This document shows positions 16,743-24,627 of a DNA stretch of 64,000 bases, piece after piece. Both the position numbers and the translations under genes were made by a program. The stretch is taken from the NCBI RefSeq assembly GCF_008369325.1, contig NZ_VOBI01000019.1:62001-126000 (forward strand). The letters run 5' to 3'. This DNA comes from Pseudomonas sp. ANT_H12B. Lineage in GTDB: Bacteria > Pseudomonadota > Gammaproteobacteria > Pseudomonadales > Pseudomonadaceae. The notes beneath the pieces were generated by a model that had not been told where the DNA came from, did not search any database, and saw only the letters and a list, made by a program, of their open reading frames with translations. The stretch's first letter is position 1; every line of letters starts with the position of its first letter.

Positions 16743-17467
16743 AGCCTTTCCCCAGCTTTGATGTACCTAAGAAGGCTTTGACGATCGTAACCGTCATGAA
16801 GGCCGTCTTCTATTAAATGTATGTCTTCCTTGTAAGACTTCAAGGAAGCATCGGTATTCTTTATCAGCAGGTTTACCAAAAGCCGATTGCCGAATTTGTC
16901 CTTCAGAGCGTTGACGACGTCTTTCGCCAAAAAAAACTGCTCTACAAAAATCTCCGGAGGGATTCTCCTCCCTTCCTGGCGCTCTCTGGCTTGTACAAAC
17001 CGCCATGCCAGCTCAGGCTTCTGATACACAAACATTATGACGCACTGCCGACTCTTCCTCAGCGACCGCGTGATGTTCAGGTCAGCCTTCTCGAGGTTAC
17101 ACAGAGTGCCGTCGAGTACGAAAGATTGACTCTGATCTAGCGCCATATCGTGAATCTTGTCAACGAGTATCGAAGCCGCCCGCTGGTACATCCAAGAATT
17201 TGTTCCAATGTATCCTTCGAAATGATTGCGCAGATCATCTGGATCAATGCGCATCGTTCGAACCCCGGTGTTAGCCACAAGCTCGTCGATCAGTTCGATC
17301 GCCGCTTCAGTTTTACCAGCCCCAGCGCAGCCAGACATGAATACAGAAACGGGCGATTGCTCAGAAAGGTAAACGGCCGGATTGGTGAATTCTTTAGCGA
17401 TTCGCTTTTTGTTTGCCTTGGCAAACAAAAGCGCAGATTCCATCTGAAGTGCTTCCTGGTGATTCAT
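16739..17467 (-). CDS. Zeta-toxin-family P-loop kinase
   Basis: The 242-residue protein has a Walker A loop GCAGAGKT (46-53), a zeta-type substrate motif IDPDDLR (74-80), FVLDGTL (117-122) as the Walker B region and a distal RERQEGRRIPPEIF (161-174) like the arginine region of zeta toxins. Family members phosphorylate UDP-N-acetylglucosamine or related nucleotide substrates and can poison cell-wall synthesis. The ATG at 17467 opens the recognisable domain. Longer in-frame readings only add low-complexity residues. It lies between the integrase and attR, a common place for cargo such as toxin-antitoxin or anti-phage genes. No epsilon-like gene is seen upstream. Target and activity are inferred. 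Confidence 0.75.
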   Translation of the reverse strand: MNHQEALQMESALLFAKANKKRIAKEFTNPAVYLSEQSPVSVFMSGCAGAGKTEAAIELIDELVANTGVRTMRIDPDDLRNHFEGYIGTNSWMYQRAASILVDKIHDMALDQSQSFVLDGTLCNLEKADLNITRSLRKSRQCVIMFVYQKPELAWRFVQARERQEGRRIPPEIFVEQFFLAKDVVNALKDKFGNRLLVNLLIKNTDASLKSYKEDIHLIEDGLHDGYDRQSLLRYIKAGERL

Positions 17468-17602
17468 TTCCGTATGAAATCTCACTTTTTCGCGGGAGCG
17501 CATTCTATACGCTGACAAAGGCAAAGAACAGGCCACAGGTCGGGAAGGACCCGGAGGTGGTTGGCGTCGCACCCTGGCAGACAATTCAAGTAGTATTAGA
17601 CG

Positions 17603-17618
17603 TTTGACCATTGTCAAA
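17603..17618. promoter_or_regulatory. Inverted repeat ahead of mutS
   Basis: TTTGACCATTGTCAAA has perfect 6-base arms around CATT. It lies on the phage side of attR in the gap between the divergent kinase gene and mutS, 29 bases before the MutS ATG. It could be an operator controlling one or both genes. Confidence 0.4.
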
Positions 17619-17646
17619 TAGACAGATAGAGCAAAGCCCTTTGAAT

Positions 17647-20211
17647 ATGGACCTCTCCAGCCACACCCCGATGATGCAGCAATATTGGCGCCTGAAGAAT
17701 CAGCACCCAGACCAGCTGATGTTCTACCGCATGGGCGACTTCTACGAGATCTTCTATGAAGACGCGAAGAAGGCCGCCAAGTTGCTGGACATCACCCTGA
17801 CCGCCCGTGGGCAGTCGGCGGGTCAGGCGATTCCGATGTGTGGGATTCCTTACCACGCCGCGGAAGGTTACCTGGCGAAACTGGTCAAGCTCGGCGAGTC
17901 GGTGGTGATCTGTGAGCAGGTCGGCGACCCGGCCACCAGCAAAGGCCCGGTGGATCGCCAAGTGGTTCGGATCATCACACCCGGCACGGTCAGTGATGAA
18001 GCGCTGCTGGATGAGCGCCGCGACAACCTGATCGCGGCGGTGCTGGGTGACGAGCGTCTGTTCGGCCTGGCCGTGCTGGACATCACGAGCGGCAACTTCA
18101 CCGTCCTGGAAATCAAGGGCTGGGAAAACCTGCTGGCGGAATTGGAGCGGGTCAATCCGGTGGAGCTGATGATCCCGGATGACTGGCCGAAAGATTTACC
18201 GGCGGAAAAACGGCGTGGGGTTCGTCGTCGTGCGCCGTGGGATTTCGAGCGTGATTCGGCGCTGAAAAGTCTTTGCCAGCAGTTTTCTACCCAAGACCTG
18301 AAAGGTTTCGGCTGCGAGAACCTGACCCTCGCCATCGGCGCCGCCGGCTGCCTGCTCAGTTACGCCAAGGAAACCCAGCGCACTGCCCTGCCCCACTTGC
18401 GCAGCCTGCGTCATGAACGCCTGGACGACACCGTGGTGCTGGACGGCGCGAGCCGTCGCAACCTGGAACTGGACACCAACCTGGCTGGCGGTCGTGACAA
18501 CACCTTGCAATCGGTGGTCGACCGTTGCCAGACAGCCATGGGCAGCCGTCTGCTGACCCGTTGGCTGAATCGTCCGCTGCGCGATTTGACCGTATTGTTG
18601 GCACGCCAGACTTCGATCACCTGTCTGCTCGACAGTTACCGTTTCGAGAAGCTGCAACCGCAGCTCAAGGAAATCGGCGACATCGAGCGGATCCTTGCGC
18701 GAATTGGCTTGCGCAATGCCCGTCCTCGTGACCTGGCTCGCCTGCGCGATGCGCTCGGTGCGCTGCCTGAACTGCAAGTGGCAATGACCGAACTGGAAGC
18801 CCCGCACATCATTCAACTGGCGGCGACCACCAGCACCTATCCGGAGCTGGCAGCCCTGTTGGAAAAAGCCATCATCGACAACCCGCCCGCAGTCATCCGT
18901 GATGGCGGCGTGCTGAAAACAGGTTACGACAGCGAACTCGACGACCTGCAATCGCTCAGTGAAAACGCCGGGCAATTCCTGATCGACCTCGAAGCCCGCG
19001 AGAAGGCCCGTACCGGTCTGTCGCACCTGAAAGTCGGTTACAACCGCATTCATGGCTACTTCATCGAGTTGCCAAGCAAGCAGGCTGAATCGGCGCCGGC
19101 AGACTATATCCGTCGCCAGACATTGAAAGGTGCCGAGCGCTTCATTACGCCGGAACTGAAGGCGTTCGAGGACAAGGCCCTATCGGCGAAGAGCCGCGCC
19201 CTGGCGCGCGAGAAGATGCTCTACGAAGCACTGCTCGAAGATTTGATCGCCCAGTTGCCGCCGTTGCAGGACACCGCTGCGGCACTGGCCGAACTGGACG
19301 TGCTGAGCAACCTAGCCGAACGCGCGCTGAACCTCGATCTGAACTGCCCGCGTTTCGTCAGCGAGCCGTGCATGCGCATCAGCCAGGGTCGCCACCCAGT
19401 GGTCGAGCAAGTGCTGACCACGCCGTTCGTGGCCAACGACCTGAGCCTCGACGACAACACCCGCATGCTGGTGATCACCGGTCCGAATATGGGCGGTAAA
19501 TCCACCTACATGCGCCAGACCGCTCTGATCGTGCTGCTGGCACACATCGGCAGCTTCGTGCCGGCGGCCAGCTGCGAATTGTCTCTGGTGGACCGGATCT
19601 TTACCCGGATCGGCTCCAGCGATGACCTGGCCGGCGGGCGTTCGACCTTCATGGTCGAAATGAGCGAAACCGCGAATATTTTGCACAACGCCACCGAGCG
19701 CAGCCTGGTGCTGATGGACGAAGTCGGTCGTGGCACCAGCACCTTCGACGGTCTGTCCCTGGCGTGGGCTGCCGCCGAACGCCTGGCACATCTTCGGGCT
19801 TACACGCTGTTCGCCACCCACTACTTCGAGCTGACGGTGTTGCCGGAAGCCCAGCCGTTGGTGGCCAACGTGCACCTCAATGCCACCGAGCACAACGAAC
19901 GTATCGTGTTCCTGCACCACGTGCTGCCAGGGCCTGCCAGCCAGAGCTACGGCCTTGCGGTTGCCCAGTTGGCCGGTGTGCCGAGCGAAGTGATCGTGCG
20001 CGCTCGCGAACACCTGGGCCGTCTGGAAGCTACCGCCTTGCCTCATGAAGTTCCCAGGCCCACCAAAGGCAAACCGGCCGCGCCGCAGCAGAGCGACATG
20101 TTCGCCAGCCTGCCGCATCCGGTGCTGGATGAGCTGGCCAAGCTCGATCTGGACGACATGACACCGCGTCGTGCGCTCGAAATGCTCTATACACTTAAGA
20201 CACGGATCTAA
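17647..20211 (+). CDS. mutS: DNA mismatch repair ATPase MutS
   Basis: The 854-residue protein recognises mispaired bases and recruits MutL. Visible are the N-terminal mismatch-binding F-Y-E (residues 32-34 in MGDFYEIF), the connector, lever and clamp domains, Walker A GPNMGGKST (about 611-619), Walker B LVLMDEVGRGTSTFDG (about 687-702) and the C-terminal dimerisation end. The ATG at 17647 is chosen. A TTG at 17611 is in frame but adds phage-derived residues. The first dozen codons are the phage-side version of DLSSHTPMMQQY. The protein is therefore missing only NKALS-type residues compared with the native start at 1191. Expression must come from a promoter on the phage side. Confidence 0.95.
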   Translation: MDLSSHTPMMQQYWRLKNQHPDQLMFYRMGDFYEIFYEDAKKAAKLLDITLTARGQSAGQAIPMCGIPYHAAEGYLAKLVKLGESVVICEQVGDPATSKGPVDRQVVRIITPGTVSDEALLDERRDNLIAAVLGDERLFGLAVLDITSGNFTVLEIKGWENLLAELERVNPVELMIPDDWPKDLPAEKRRGVRRRAPWDFERDSALKSLCQQFSTQDLKGFGCENLTLAIGAAGCLLSYAKETQRTALPHLRSLRHERLDDTVVLDGASRRNLELDTNLAGGRDNTLQSVVDRCQTAMGSRLLTRWLNRPLRDLTVLLARQTSITCLLDSYRFEKLQPQLKEIGDIERILARIGLRNARPRDLARLRDALGALPELQVAMTELEAPHIIQLAATTSTYPELAALLEKAIIDNPPAVIRDGGVLKTGYDSELDDLQSLSENAGQFLIDLEAREKARTGLSHLKVGYNRIHGYFIELPSKQAESAPADYIRRQTLKGAERFITPELKAFEDKALSAKSRALAREKMLYEALLEDLIAQLPPLQDTAAALAELDVLSNLAERALNLDLNCPRFVSEPCMRISQGRHPVVEQVLTTPFVANDLSLDDNTRMLVITGPNMGGKSTYMRQTALIVLLAHIGSFVPAASCELSLVDRIFTRIGSSDDLAGGRSTFMVEMSETANILHNATERSLVLMDEVGRGTSTFDGLSLAWAAAERLAHLRAYTLFATHYFELTVLPEAQPLVANVHLNATEHNERIVFLHHVLPGPASQSYGLAVAQLAGVPSEVIVRAREHLGRLEATALPHEVPRPTKGKPAAPQQSDMFASLPHPVLDELAKLDLDDMTPRRALEMLYTLKTRI
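17650..17685 (+). repeat. attR: prophage/mutS attachment-site copy
   Basis: Partner of 1209-1244, with the identical core CCGATGATGCAGCA at 17668-17681. The phage arm encodes the same peptide as the chromosomal sequence it replaced, so integration keeps the MutS reading frame. Confidence 0.8.
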
Positions 20212-20231
20212 CGCACTTGCCTGCAAGCTGT

Positions 20232-20298
20232 TAGAATCTCGCGCGGTTCGGGATGCTGCAGGCTAATAGCCTGGCCTGCAGACTATCGCTCCCGAACC
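20232..20298 (+). promoter_or_regulatory. fdxA promoter element and nested-hairpin leader
   Basis: A -10-like TAGAAT (20232-20237) would place the start of transcription near 20245. There GGTTCGGG (20245-20252) pairs with CCCGAACC (20291-20298), and inside it CTGCAGGC (20256-20263) pairs with GCCTGCAG (20274-20281). A smaller AGGCT/AGCCT hairpin competes for part of the inner arm. The leader then runs some 50 bases to the fdxA ribosome site GAGGAG. A structured 5' end of this kind could stabilise or regulate the mRNA. No known riboswitch class is recognised. Confidence 0.5.
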
Positions 20299-20353
20299 TG
20301 GCGACCCCGTACTGAAGGGGCTCCGCTGCCGCCGCCTGAGGAGAAAATTAGAA

Positions 20354-20677
20354 ATGACCTTCGTCGTCACCGACAACTGCATCAAGTGCAAGTACACCGA
20401 CTGCGTAGAAGTCTGTCCGGTGGACTGCTTTTACGAAGGCCCGAACTTCCTGGTGATTCACCCGGATGAGTGCATCGACTGCGCACTGTGCGAACCAGAG
20501 TGCCCTGCCGTGGCCATCTTCTCCGAAGATGAAGTCCCGGAAGACATGCAACAGTTCATTCAACTGAACGTTGAGTTGGCGGAAATCTGGCCCAACATCA
20601 CCGAGAAGAAAGAATCGTTGCCCGATGCCGAAGAGTGGGACGGCGTCAAAGGCAAGATCAAAGACCTCGAACGCTGA
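20354..20677 (+). CDS. fdxA: 7Fe ferredoxin FdxA
   Basis: The 107-residue protein has cysteines at 9, 12, 17, 21, 25, 40, 43, 46 and 50, matching the arrangement that binds one [3Fe-4S] and one [4Fe-4S] cluster, followed by the long C-terminal extension of the Azotobacter/Pseudomonas ferredoxin I type. It is a small cytoplasmic electron carrier. GAGGAG precedes the ATG and a strong terminator follows. The position between mutS and rsmZ/rpoS is the conserved Pseudomonas order. Confidence 0.95.
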   Translation: MTFVVTDNCIKCKYTDCVEVCPVDCFYEGPNFLVIHPDECIDCALCEPECPAVAIFSEDEVPEDMQQFIQLNVELAEIWPNITEKKESLPDAEEWDGVKGKIKDLER

Positions 20678-20694
20678 TTACCCCCGCGTTCTCG

Positions 20695-20725
20695 AAAAGG
20701 CCCTTTGTGGGCCTTTTTGTTTTTC
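20695..20725 (+). terminator. fdxA terminator
   Basis: A 9-bp stem AAAAGGCCC/GGGCCTTTT (20695-20703 with 20709-20717) is followed by a T-rich tract. It abuts the convergent rsmZ terminator. Confidence 0.85.
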
Positions 20726-20732
20726 TGCAGGC

Positions 20733-20861
20733 AAAAAAAGGGGCGGTTTGACCCGCCCACATTTTTCCTTATTCCCTGCGCTCCTTTTCATCGTCCTGAT
20801 GAATCGCTTCCTGCGATGTCCTTTCCCCTCATCCTTGAAGGGCGTGTCTGTCCGTCGACAC
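20733..20861 (-). ncRNA. rsmZ: Small regulatory RNA RsmZ
   Basis: Read leftward from about 20861, the RNA begins GTGTCGACGGACAGACAC, a 5' hairpin exposing a GGA. It continues with repeated A/CAGGA-type motifs in loops and between stems (AAGGATG, AAGGACATCGCAGGAAGCG, CATCAGGACGATG, AAGGAGC). It ends in the stem GGGCGG/CCGCCC and a run of T (20733-20739). This is the RsmZ layout, in which multiple GGA sites titrate the translational repressor RsmA/RsmE. A -10 TAGTAT lies at 20869-20874. Location between fdxA and rpoS is the conserved one in Pseudomonas. Length is about 129 nt. Confidence 0.9.
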
Positions 20862-21032
20862 AATTCAAATACTAGAGAGTTCCGGGGCAAGAGCAATCGC
20901 GCTCCAGCGCCAACATGGTTTGTCACATGCCGTTAATCTAGAAAAATAACCTTATCAATCAACTAGATAAACGGTGTACGGCAAGAGCATGGACAACTGC
21001 CACACTGTAAAAATAACGAACACTTACGAAAG

Positions 21033-21050
21033 AGTAAGCAAAGACTTACA
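21033..21050 (-). promoter_or_regulatory. GacA-type upstream activating sequence of rsmZ
   Basis: On the minus strand this reads TGTAAGTCTTTGCTTACT, a near-perfect match to the 18-base TGTAAG-N6-CTTACA palindrome recognised by GacA. It sits about 170-190 bases before the rsmZ start, its usual distance. The IS insertion at 21108 lies 58 bases further upstream and leaves it intact. Confidence 0.8.
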
Positions 21051-21107
21051 GCGCGAGACTAAAAACAGAGAGTGATTCCCACCCAATTTCCAGGCACTAA
21101 AAAGCCC

Positions 21108-21119
21108 CGAACCCAGTCG
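21108..21119. repeat. Target-site duplication, left copy
   Basis: CGAACCCAGTCG occurs here and again at 22402-22413, directly flanking the IS ends. Twelve bases is in the range of IS4-family elements. Confidence 0.85.
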
Positions 21120-22401
21120 TAATGCTGTTCACTTAAGCGGAGCAGCCTTACGGTCCACTGGAAACCGGGTCTTTGAGATCTTCACCGTCCTTGGCCTCGA
21201 AGGCCTGGGGCGGTGATCCAGAAATAATCCTCCAATACCTGCCCTTAGCTCTGCCAATCGCCTCCCTGTCGCTGAAACCGGGTTAGCCGCTGCCATGACG
21301 ATCAGTTGGACGGCGATGTACTGGCAGACCGGTTTGAAACGGATTTCCGATGGCGCTCGACCAAACGCCACCGCCGCCTGACTGGCTTCCCGACGAATTA
21401 CGTTGTAAGCCAGCAAAAGTCCCCATACCTCCTGATAGACCAGATCGACTTTTTTGCTGCGCAAGGTCACTGCGTTCTGTTGCATCGAGCTCTTGATGTC
21501 CCTGAAGCCCAATTCGATCTCCCAGCGTTCCTGATAAAGCTTGGCAACGGCCTTGGTGTTGTAGGTGTTGGCCGGTAATGACGTCAGGACGGTCTTTAGC
21601 TTGCCTTGAACTTCATAGCTGACTTCGCGGGCCTCCCAATGGGTCGGAAGGCTGGGATTTCGTTTCCTGGCCTGTGGCGAGACTTTCATGCGCAACAGGC
21701 GATCATGCTCGTTGTAGCGGGCCACTTCCTCACAGGCCCTTCCTTTTTTGGCCGGGATCAACCAATGACGGTTGGTGCCGGCGTTGCTCAGGCTCGACAG
21801 CAGTTCAGCCCCCCAGAACCCCTTGTCGAATAACGTCACCGAGTGGTCGGGGATCTGCTGCAAAAACTCGTCGGCCAAGCGCATTTCACTGCGTCGGTAA
21901 GGGCTCAATTGAGCATCCAGGATCAAGTGCGAACGCACATTTCCAGGCGTCATCGGCATAGCGCTCCGCGCCCCATTGGGTGCCTGTCTTGCGGAACAAC
22001 CACTCAACGGGATCAGCGCCAAGCCGCTTGCGAGCTTCGGTTACACCGCTACGGGCCAACAGGTGGTCGGAGGCCAGGCCTTGGGCGCAAATGTTCAAAC
22101 GTCTGGCCACCTCGTGAACCGGCTCGTCACGAAACAGCGCCATGCCGAGCACCAGCCAAAGCACTTGATCAGCGGGCAGGCGACGCCGGCGAATGGTGGC
22201 CTGACTGGAAAGATCCAGCGCAGACGCTACCCACTCAATGGGAATATTTTGGGTAAAGGTGCTCAGGTCACAGAAGTTGAAAAGGTCGCCGAGGTCGAGC
22301 AGGTCCTGTTGAACAGACATAAAAAATCCGATACCAGAGGTCTGGAATCGGATTTTCGGATAAGCCCGGCTTTGACTCAAATGCTTAAATGAACAGCATT
22401 A
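21120..22401 (-). mobile_element. IS4-family insertion sequence, internally deleted
   Basis: The 1282-base element starts TAATGCTGTTCACTTAAG and ends with the inverted form (CTTAAATGAACAGCATTA), one mismatch over 18 bases, between 12-base direct repeats. It contains a single transposase gene that is broken. The element sits in what was the rpoS terminator and its transposase points in the same direction as rpoS. Confidence 0.88.
21129..22320 (-). pseudogene. IS4-family transposase, frameshifted by an internal deletion
   Basis: The N-terminal part (from ATG at 22320: MSVQQDLLDLGDLFNFCDLS) matches the IS4 N-terminal domain up to AERYADDAW near 21943. The frame then breaks and resumes with NVRSHLILDAQLSPYRRSEM to the stop at 21129. 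The catalytic-core stretch that joins these two parts in intact relatives, including the first Asp of the DDE triad (usually in a VDG motif), is absent. The later YQERWEIELGFRDIKS region with the Glu is kept. Missing sequence of roughly 140-150 bases would account for this. The enzyme cannot be active, so the copy could move only with help from an intact relative. Confidence 0.8.
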
Positions 22402-22425
22402 CGAACCCAGTCGGGGCTTTTTTGT
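22402..22425 (-). terminator. rpoS terminator, upstream half (split by the IS)
   Basis: Joining this piece to 21096-21119 restores a perfect 12-bp stem, AAAAAGCCCCGA/TCGGGGCTTTTT, with loop ACCCAG, the expected rpoS terminator. The IS entered the loop and duplicated CGAACCCAGTCG (22402-22413), which includes three bases of each arm. Neither half can now form the full hairpin by itself. Confidence 0.75.
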
Positions 22426-22444
22426 TGCCTGCTTGCTGAATTAC

Positions 22445-23452
22445 TTATTGAAACAGCGACTCGCTCGACAGGCCATTCTTCTCGAGAATCTCTCGAAGAC
22501 GCTTCAGGCCTTCAACCTGAATCTGTCTGACCCGTTCCCGGGTCAGGCCAATTTCCAGGCCTACATCTTCCAGCGTGCTGCTCTCATGACCGCGCAGGCC
22601 GAAGCGGCGTATCACCACTTCACGTTGCTTGTCGGTCAGCTCCGAGAGCCATTGATCAATGCTCTGAGACAGGTCGTCATCCTGCAACAGTTCGCATGGA
22701 TCGGTTGGGCGGTCATCGGTAAGGGTGTCCAGCAGGGTTTTATCCGAATCCGGACCCAGCGAGACGTCGACCGAAGAAACCCGCTCGTTCAGGCCGAGCA
22801 TGCGCTTGACCTCCCCCACTGGCTTTTCCAGCAGGTTGGCGATTTCTTCGGGTGAGGGTTCGTGATCGAGTTTTTGCGTCAGCTCCCGTGCAGCCCGCAG
22901 GTACACGTTTAGCTCTTTGACCACATGGATCGGCAACCGGATGGTCCGGGTCTGATTCATGATCGCGCGCTCGATGGTCTGACGAATCCACCAGGTTGCG
23001 TAGGTCGAAAAGCGGAAGCCTCGTTCAGGGTCGAACTTTTCCACCGCCCGGATCAACCCCAGGTTGCCCTCTTCGATCAGGTCCAGCAGCGACAAGCCGC
23101 GATTGACATAACGCCGGGCGATTTTCACCACCAGTCGCAAGTTGCTTTCAATCATGCGTTTGCGCCCGGCCGGATCGCCACTTTGCGACAAGCGCGCAAA
23201 ATGAACTTCTTCTTCCGGGGACAGCAGAGGGGAAAAGCCGATTTCATTGAGGTACAGCTGCGTGGCATCGAGTGCACGCGTGTAGTCAATGTACTTGTGT
23301 TGTTTTAGCGAAGCGGAGTGTTTGGATTTGGCACGAACGGAAGGTGGTGCAGCCCCTTCATCATTCGACATCGAATCCGTAGCGATGCCGGTCTCCATAA
23401 GGAGAACCTCATCGTCGATGTCAAACTCCGGCACTTCTTTACTGAGAGCCAT
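22445..23452 (-). CDS. rpoS: Stationary-phase and stress sigma factor RpoS
   Basis: The 335-residue protein has the sigma-70 group 2 layout: region 1.2 with DATQLYLNEIGFSPLLS (62-78), region 2 with SNLRLVVKIARRYVNRGL and RFSTYATWWIRQTIERA (147-163), region 3 (175-250) and region 4 with TRERVRQIQVEGLKRLR (304-320). Length is that of Pseudomonas RpoS and no disruption is seen. It directs RNA polymerase to stress and late-growth genes. It is downstream of nlpD, within which the main rpoS promoter usually lies. The terminator beyond its stop has been split by an IS, so transcripts may extend toward rsmZ. Confidence 0.97.
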   Translation of the reverse strand: MALSKEVPEFDIDDEVLLMETGIATDSMSNDEGAAPPSVRAKSKHSASLKQHKYIDYTRALDATQLYLNEIGFSPLLSPEEEVHFARLSQSGDPAGRKRMIESNLRLVVKIARRYVNRGLSLLDLIEEGNLGLIRAVEKFDPERGFRFSTYATWWIRQTIERAIMNQTRTIRLPIHVVKELNVYLRAARELTQKLDHEPSPEEIANLLEKPVGEVKRMLGLNERVSSVDVSLGPDSDKTLLDTLTDDRPTDPCELLQDDDLSQSIDQWLSELTDKQREVVIRRFGLRGHESSTLEDVGLEIGLTRERVRQIQVEGLKRLREILEKNGLSSESLFQ

Positions 23453-23557
23453 TGTTATAGTCCTTTGGTGAGTTCGACCCCAAGCTCAAGCGGCGCCTTT
23501 ATCCTTGGCAACGCTGGAGCCTGTCCCCTCTACGTGACGGAACAGGCTGGTAAGCGA

Positions 23558-24415
23558 TCAACGACGTGGCAGGAATTGCAGCGGATCTACAGGCTTACCT
23601 TGTCGGCGAATCTCAAAATGCAGTTTCACCCGGTCTGTACCCGTTGACCCCATTTCGGCAATTGTCTGTCCGACCTTGACCTGCTGCCCCTCCCGAACCA
23701 AAAGCCTGCGGTTATGTCCGTAGGCACTGACGTAGGTGTCGCTGTGTTTGATGATGACTAATTCGCCGTAGCCCCTTAAGCCACTCCCGGCGTATACCAC
23801 CGTCCCATCAGACGCAGCTAAAACAGGCTGTCCCAAATCTCCGGCGATATCAATTCCTTTATTCAAACTGCCGTTTGAAGAGAATTTCCCGATGAGAATG
23901 CCACTAGATGGCCATCCCCAGCCGGTCGGGGCCGGACCTGCCGCAGGCATCGGAGCGGGTGCAGGCTTGTTCGCGACGGACGGTGCAACCACCGCCGTAC
24001 CCGTGGTCGCACCTGTTACCGGACGACGGAATACCGTGGTTTTACTCGACGACGAAGACGTTGAATTGGACGAACTCACCGTCGCCGGCGGCGTTGAACC
24101 GGTGCGACCGTCGAAGCGAATCGTCTGACCCGGATGGATCGTGTAAGGCGTAGGAATATTGTTCCGTGCCGCGAGGGCTTTGTAGTCCCAGCCGTAGCGA
24201 AAAGCGATGGAGAACAAGGTGTCTTTAGGCCGAACAACGTACTGACCCGTGGTCACTGCCGGACGCTGAGCGACGGCATTGTTGCGATCGACGACGCGCA
24301 CGTCACTCGATTTGTTGCTGGAACAACCGACCAGCAAGGTGCTCAAGACAAGGCCAGTCACCAGACGCTGAAAGCTCGTTATACCCATTCGCTGCGCAAT
24401 GACTGTGAGACTCAC
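23558..24415 (-). CDS. nlpD: Lipoprotein NlpD, LysM and degenerate LytM domains
   Basis: The 285-residue lipoprotein has a signal peptide with lipobox LLVGC (Cys31), a LysM domain (about 58-102, QYVVRPKDTLFSIAFRYGWD), a Ser/Thr/Pro-rich linker and a C-terminal M23 fold (about 190-283). Metal ligands are not conserved: NKGIDIAG replaces the His, and KLHFE lacks the first His of HLHFE. It is therefore an amidase activator rather than an enzyme. The GTG at 24415 is chosen because GGAG precedes it and it gives the usual N-terminus VSLTVIAQRMG. An ATG at 24388 is an alternative. It belongs to the surE-pcm-nlpD-rpoS block. Confidence 0.92.
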   Translation of the reverse strand: MSLTVIAQRMGITSFQRLVTGLVLSTLLVGCSSNKSSDVRVVDRNNAVAQRPAVTTGQYVVRPKDTLFSIAFRYGWDYKALAARNNIPTPYTIHPGQTIRFDGRTGSTPPATVSSSNSTSSSSSKTTVFRRPVTGATTGTAVVAPSVANKPAPAPMPAAGPAPTGWGWPSSGILIGKFSSNGSLNKGIDIAGDLGQPVLAASDGTVVYAGSGLRGYGELVIIKHSDTYVSAYGHNRRLLVREGQQVKVGQTIAEMGSTGTDRVKLHFEIRRQGKPVDPLQFLPRR

Positions 24416-24627
24416 CCGCCGCTCCCTTTGTGGTGGCTGAAAATGTGGATTGCCGTGTTTCGGCACGAAATGTCGCAAGTATAACGGGCCGTGCAGCCTT
24501 TACCTTTAATGAAGCGAAATGGCTTCGCGCACACGTTTGCTGCCTGAAGATGAATCCCCGTTTAACTGATCGATGCCGCTGTAAGACAGGGGCAATCGAT
24601 GAGAATTCAGCGCGCTGAAACAAATGC

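Noticed and set aside
17468..17617. N-terminal extension of the zeta-like kinase to 17617
   Set aside because: The extra 50 residues are low-complexity, start inside the inverted repeat and do not match the family.
17611..17646. TTG at 17611 as the MutS start
   Set aside because: It adds residues unrelated to MutS family members, overlaps the inverted repeat and has no better ribosome site than the ATG at 17647.
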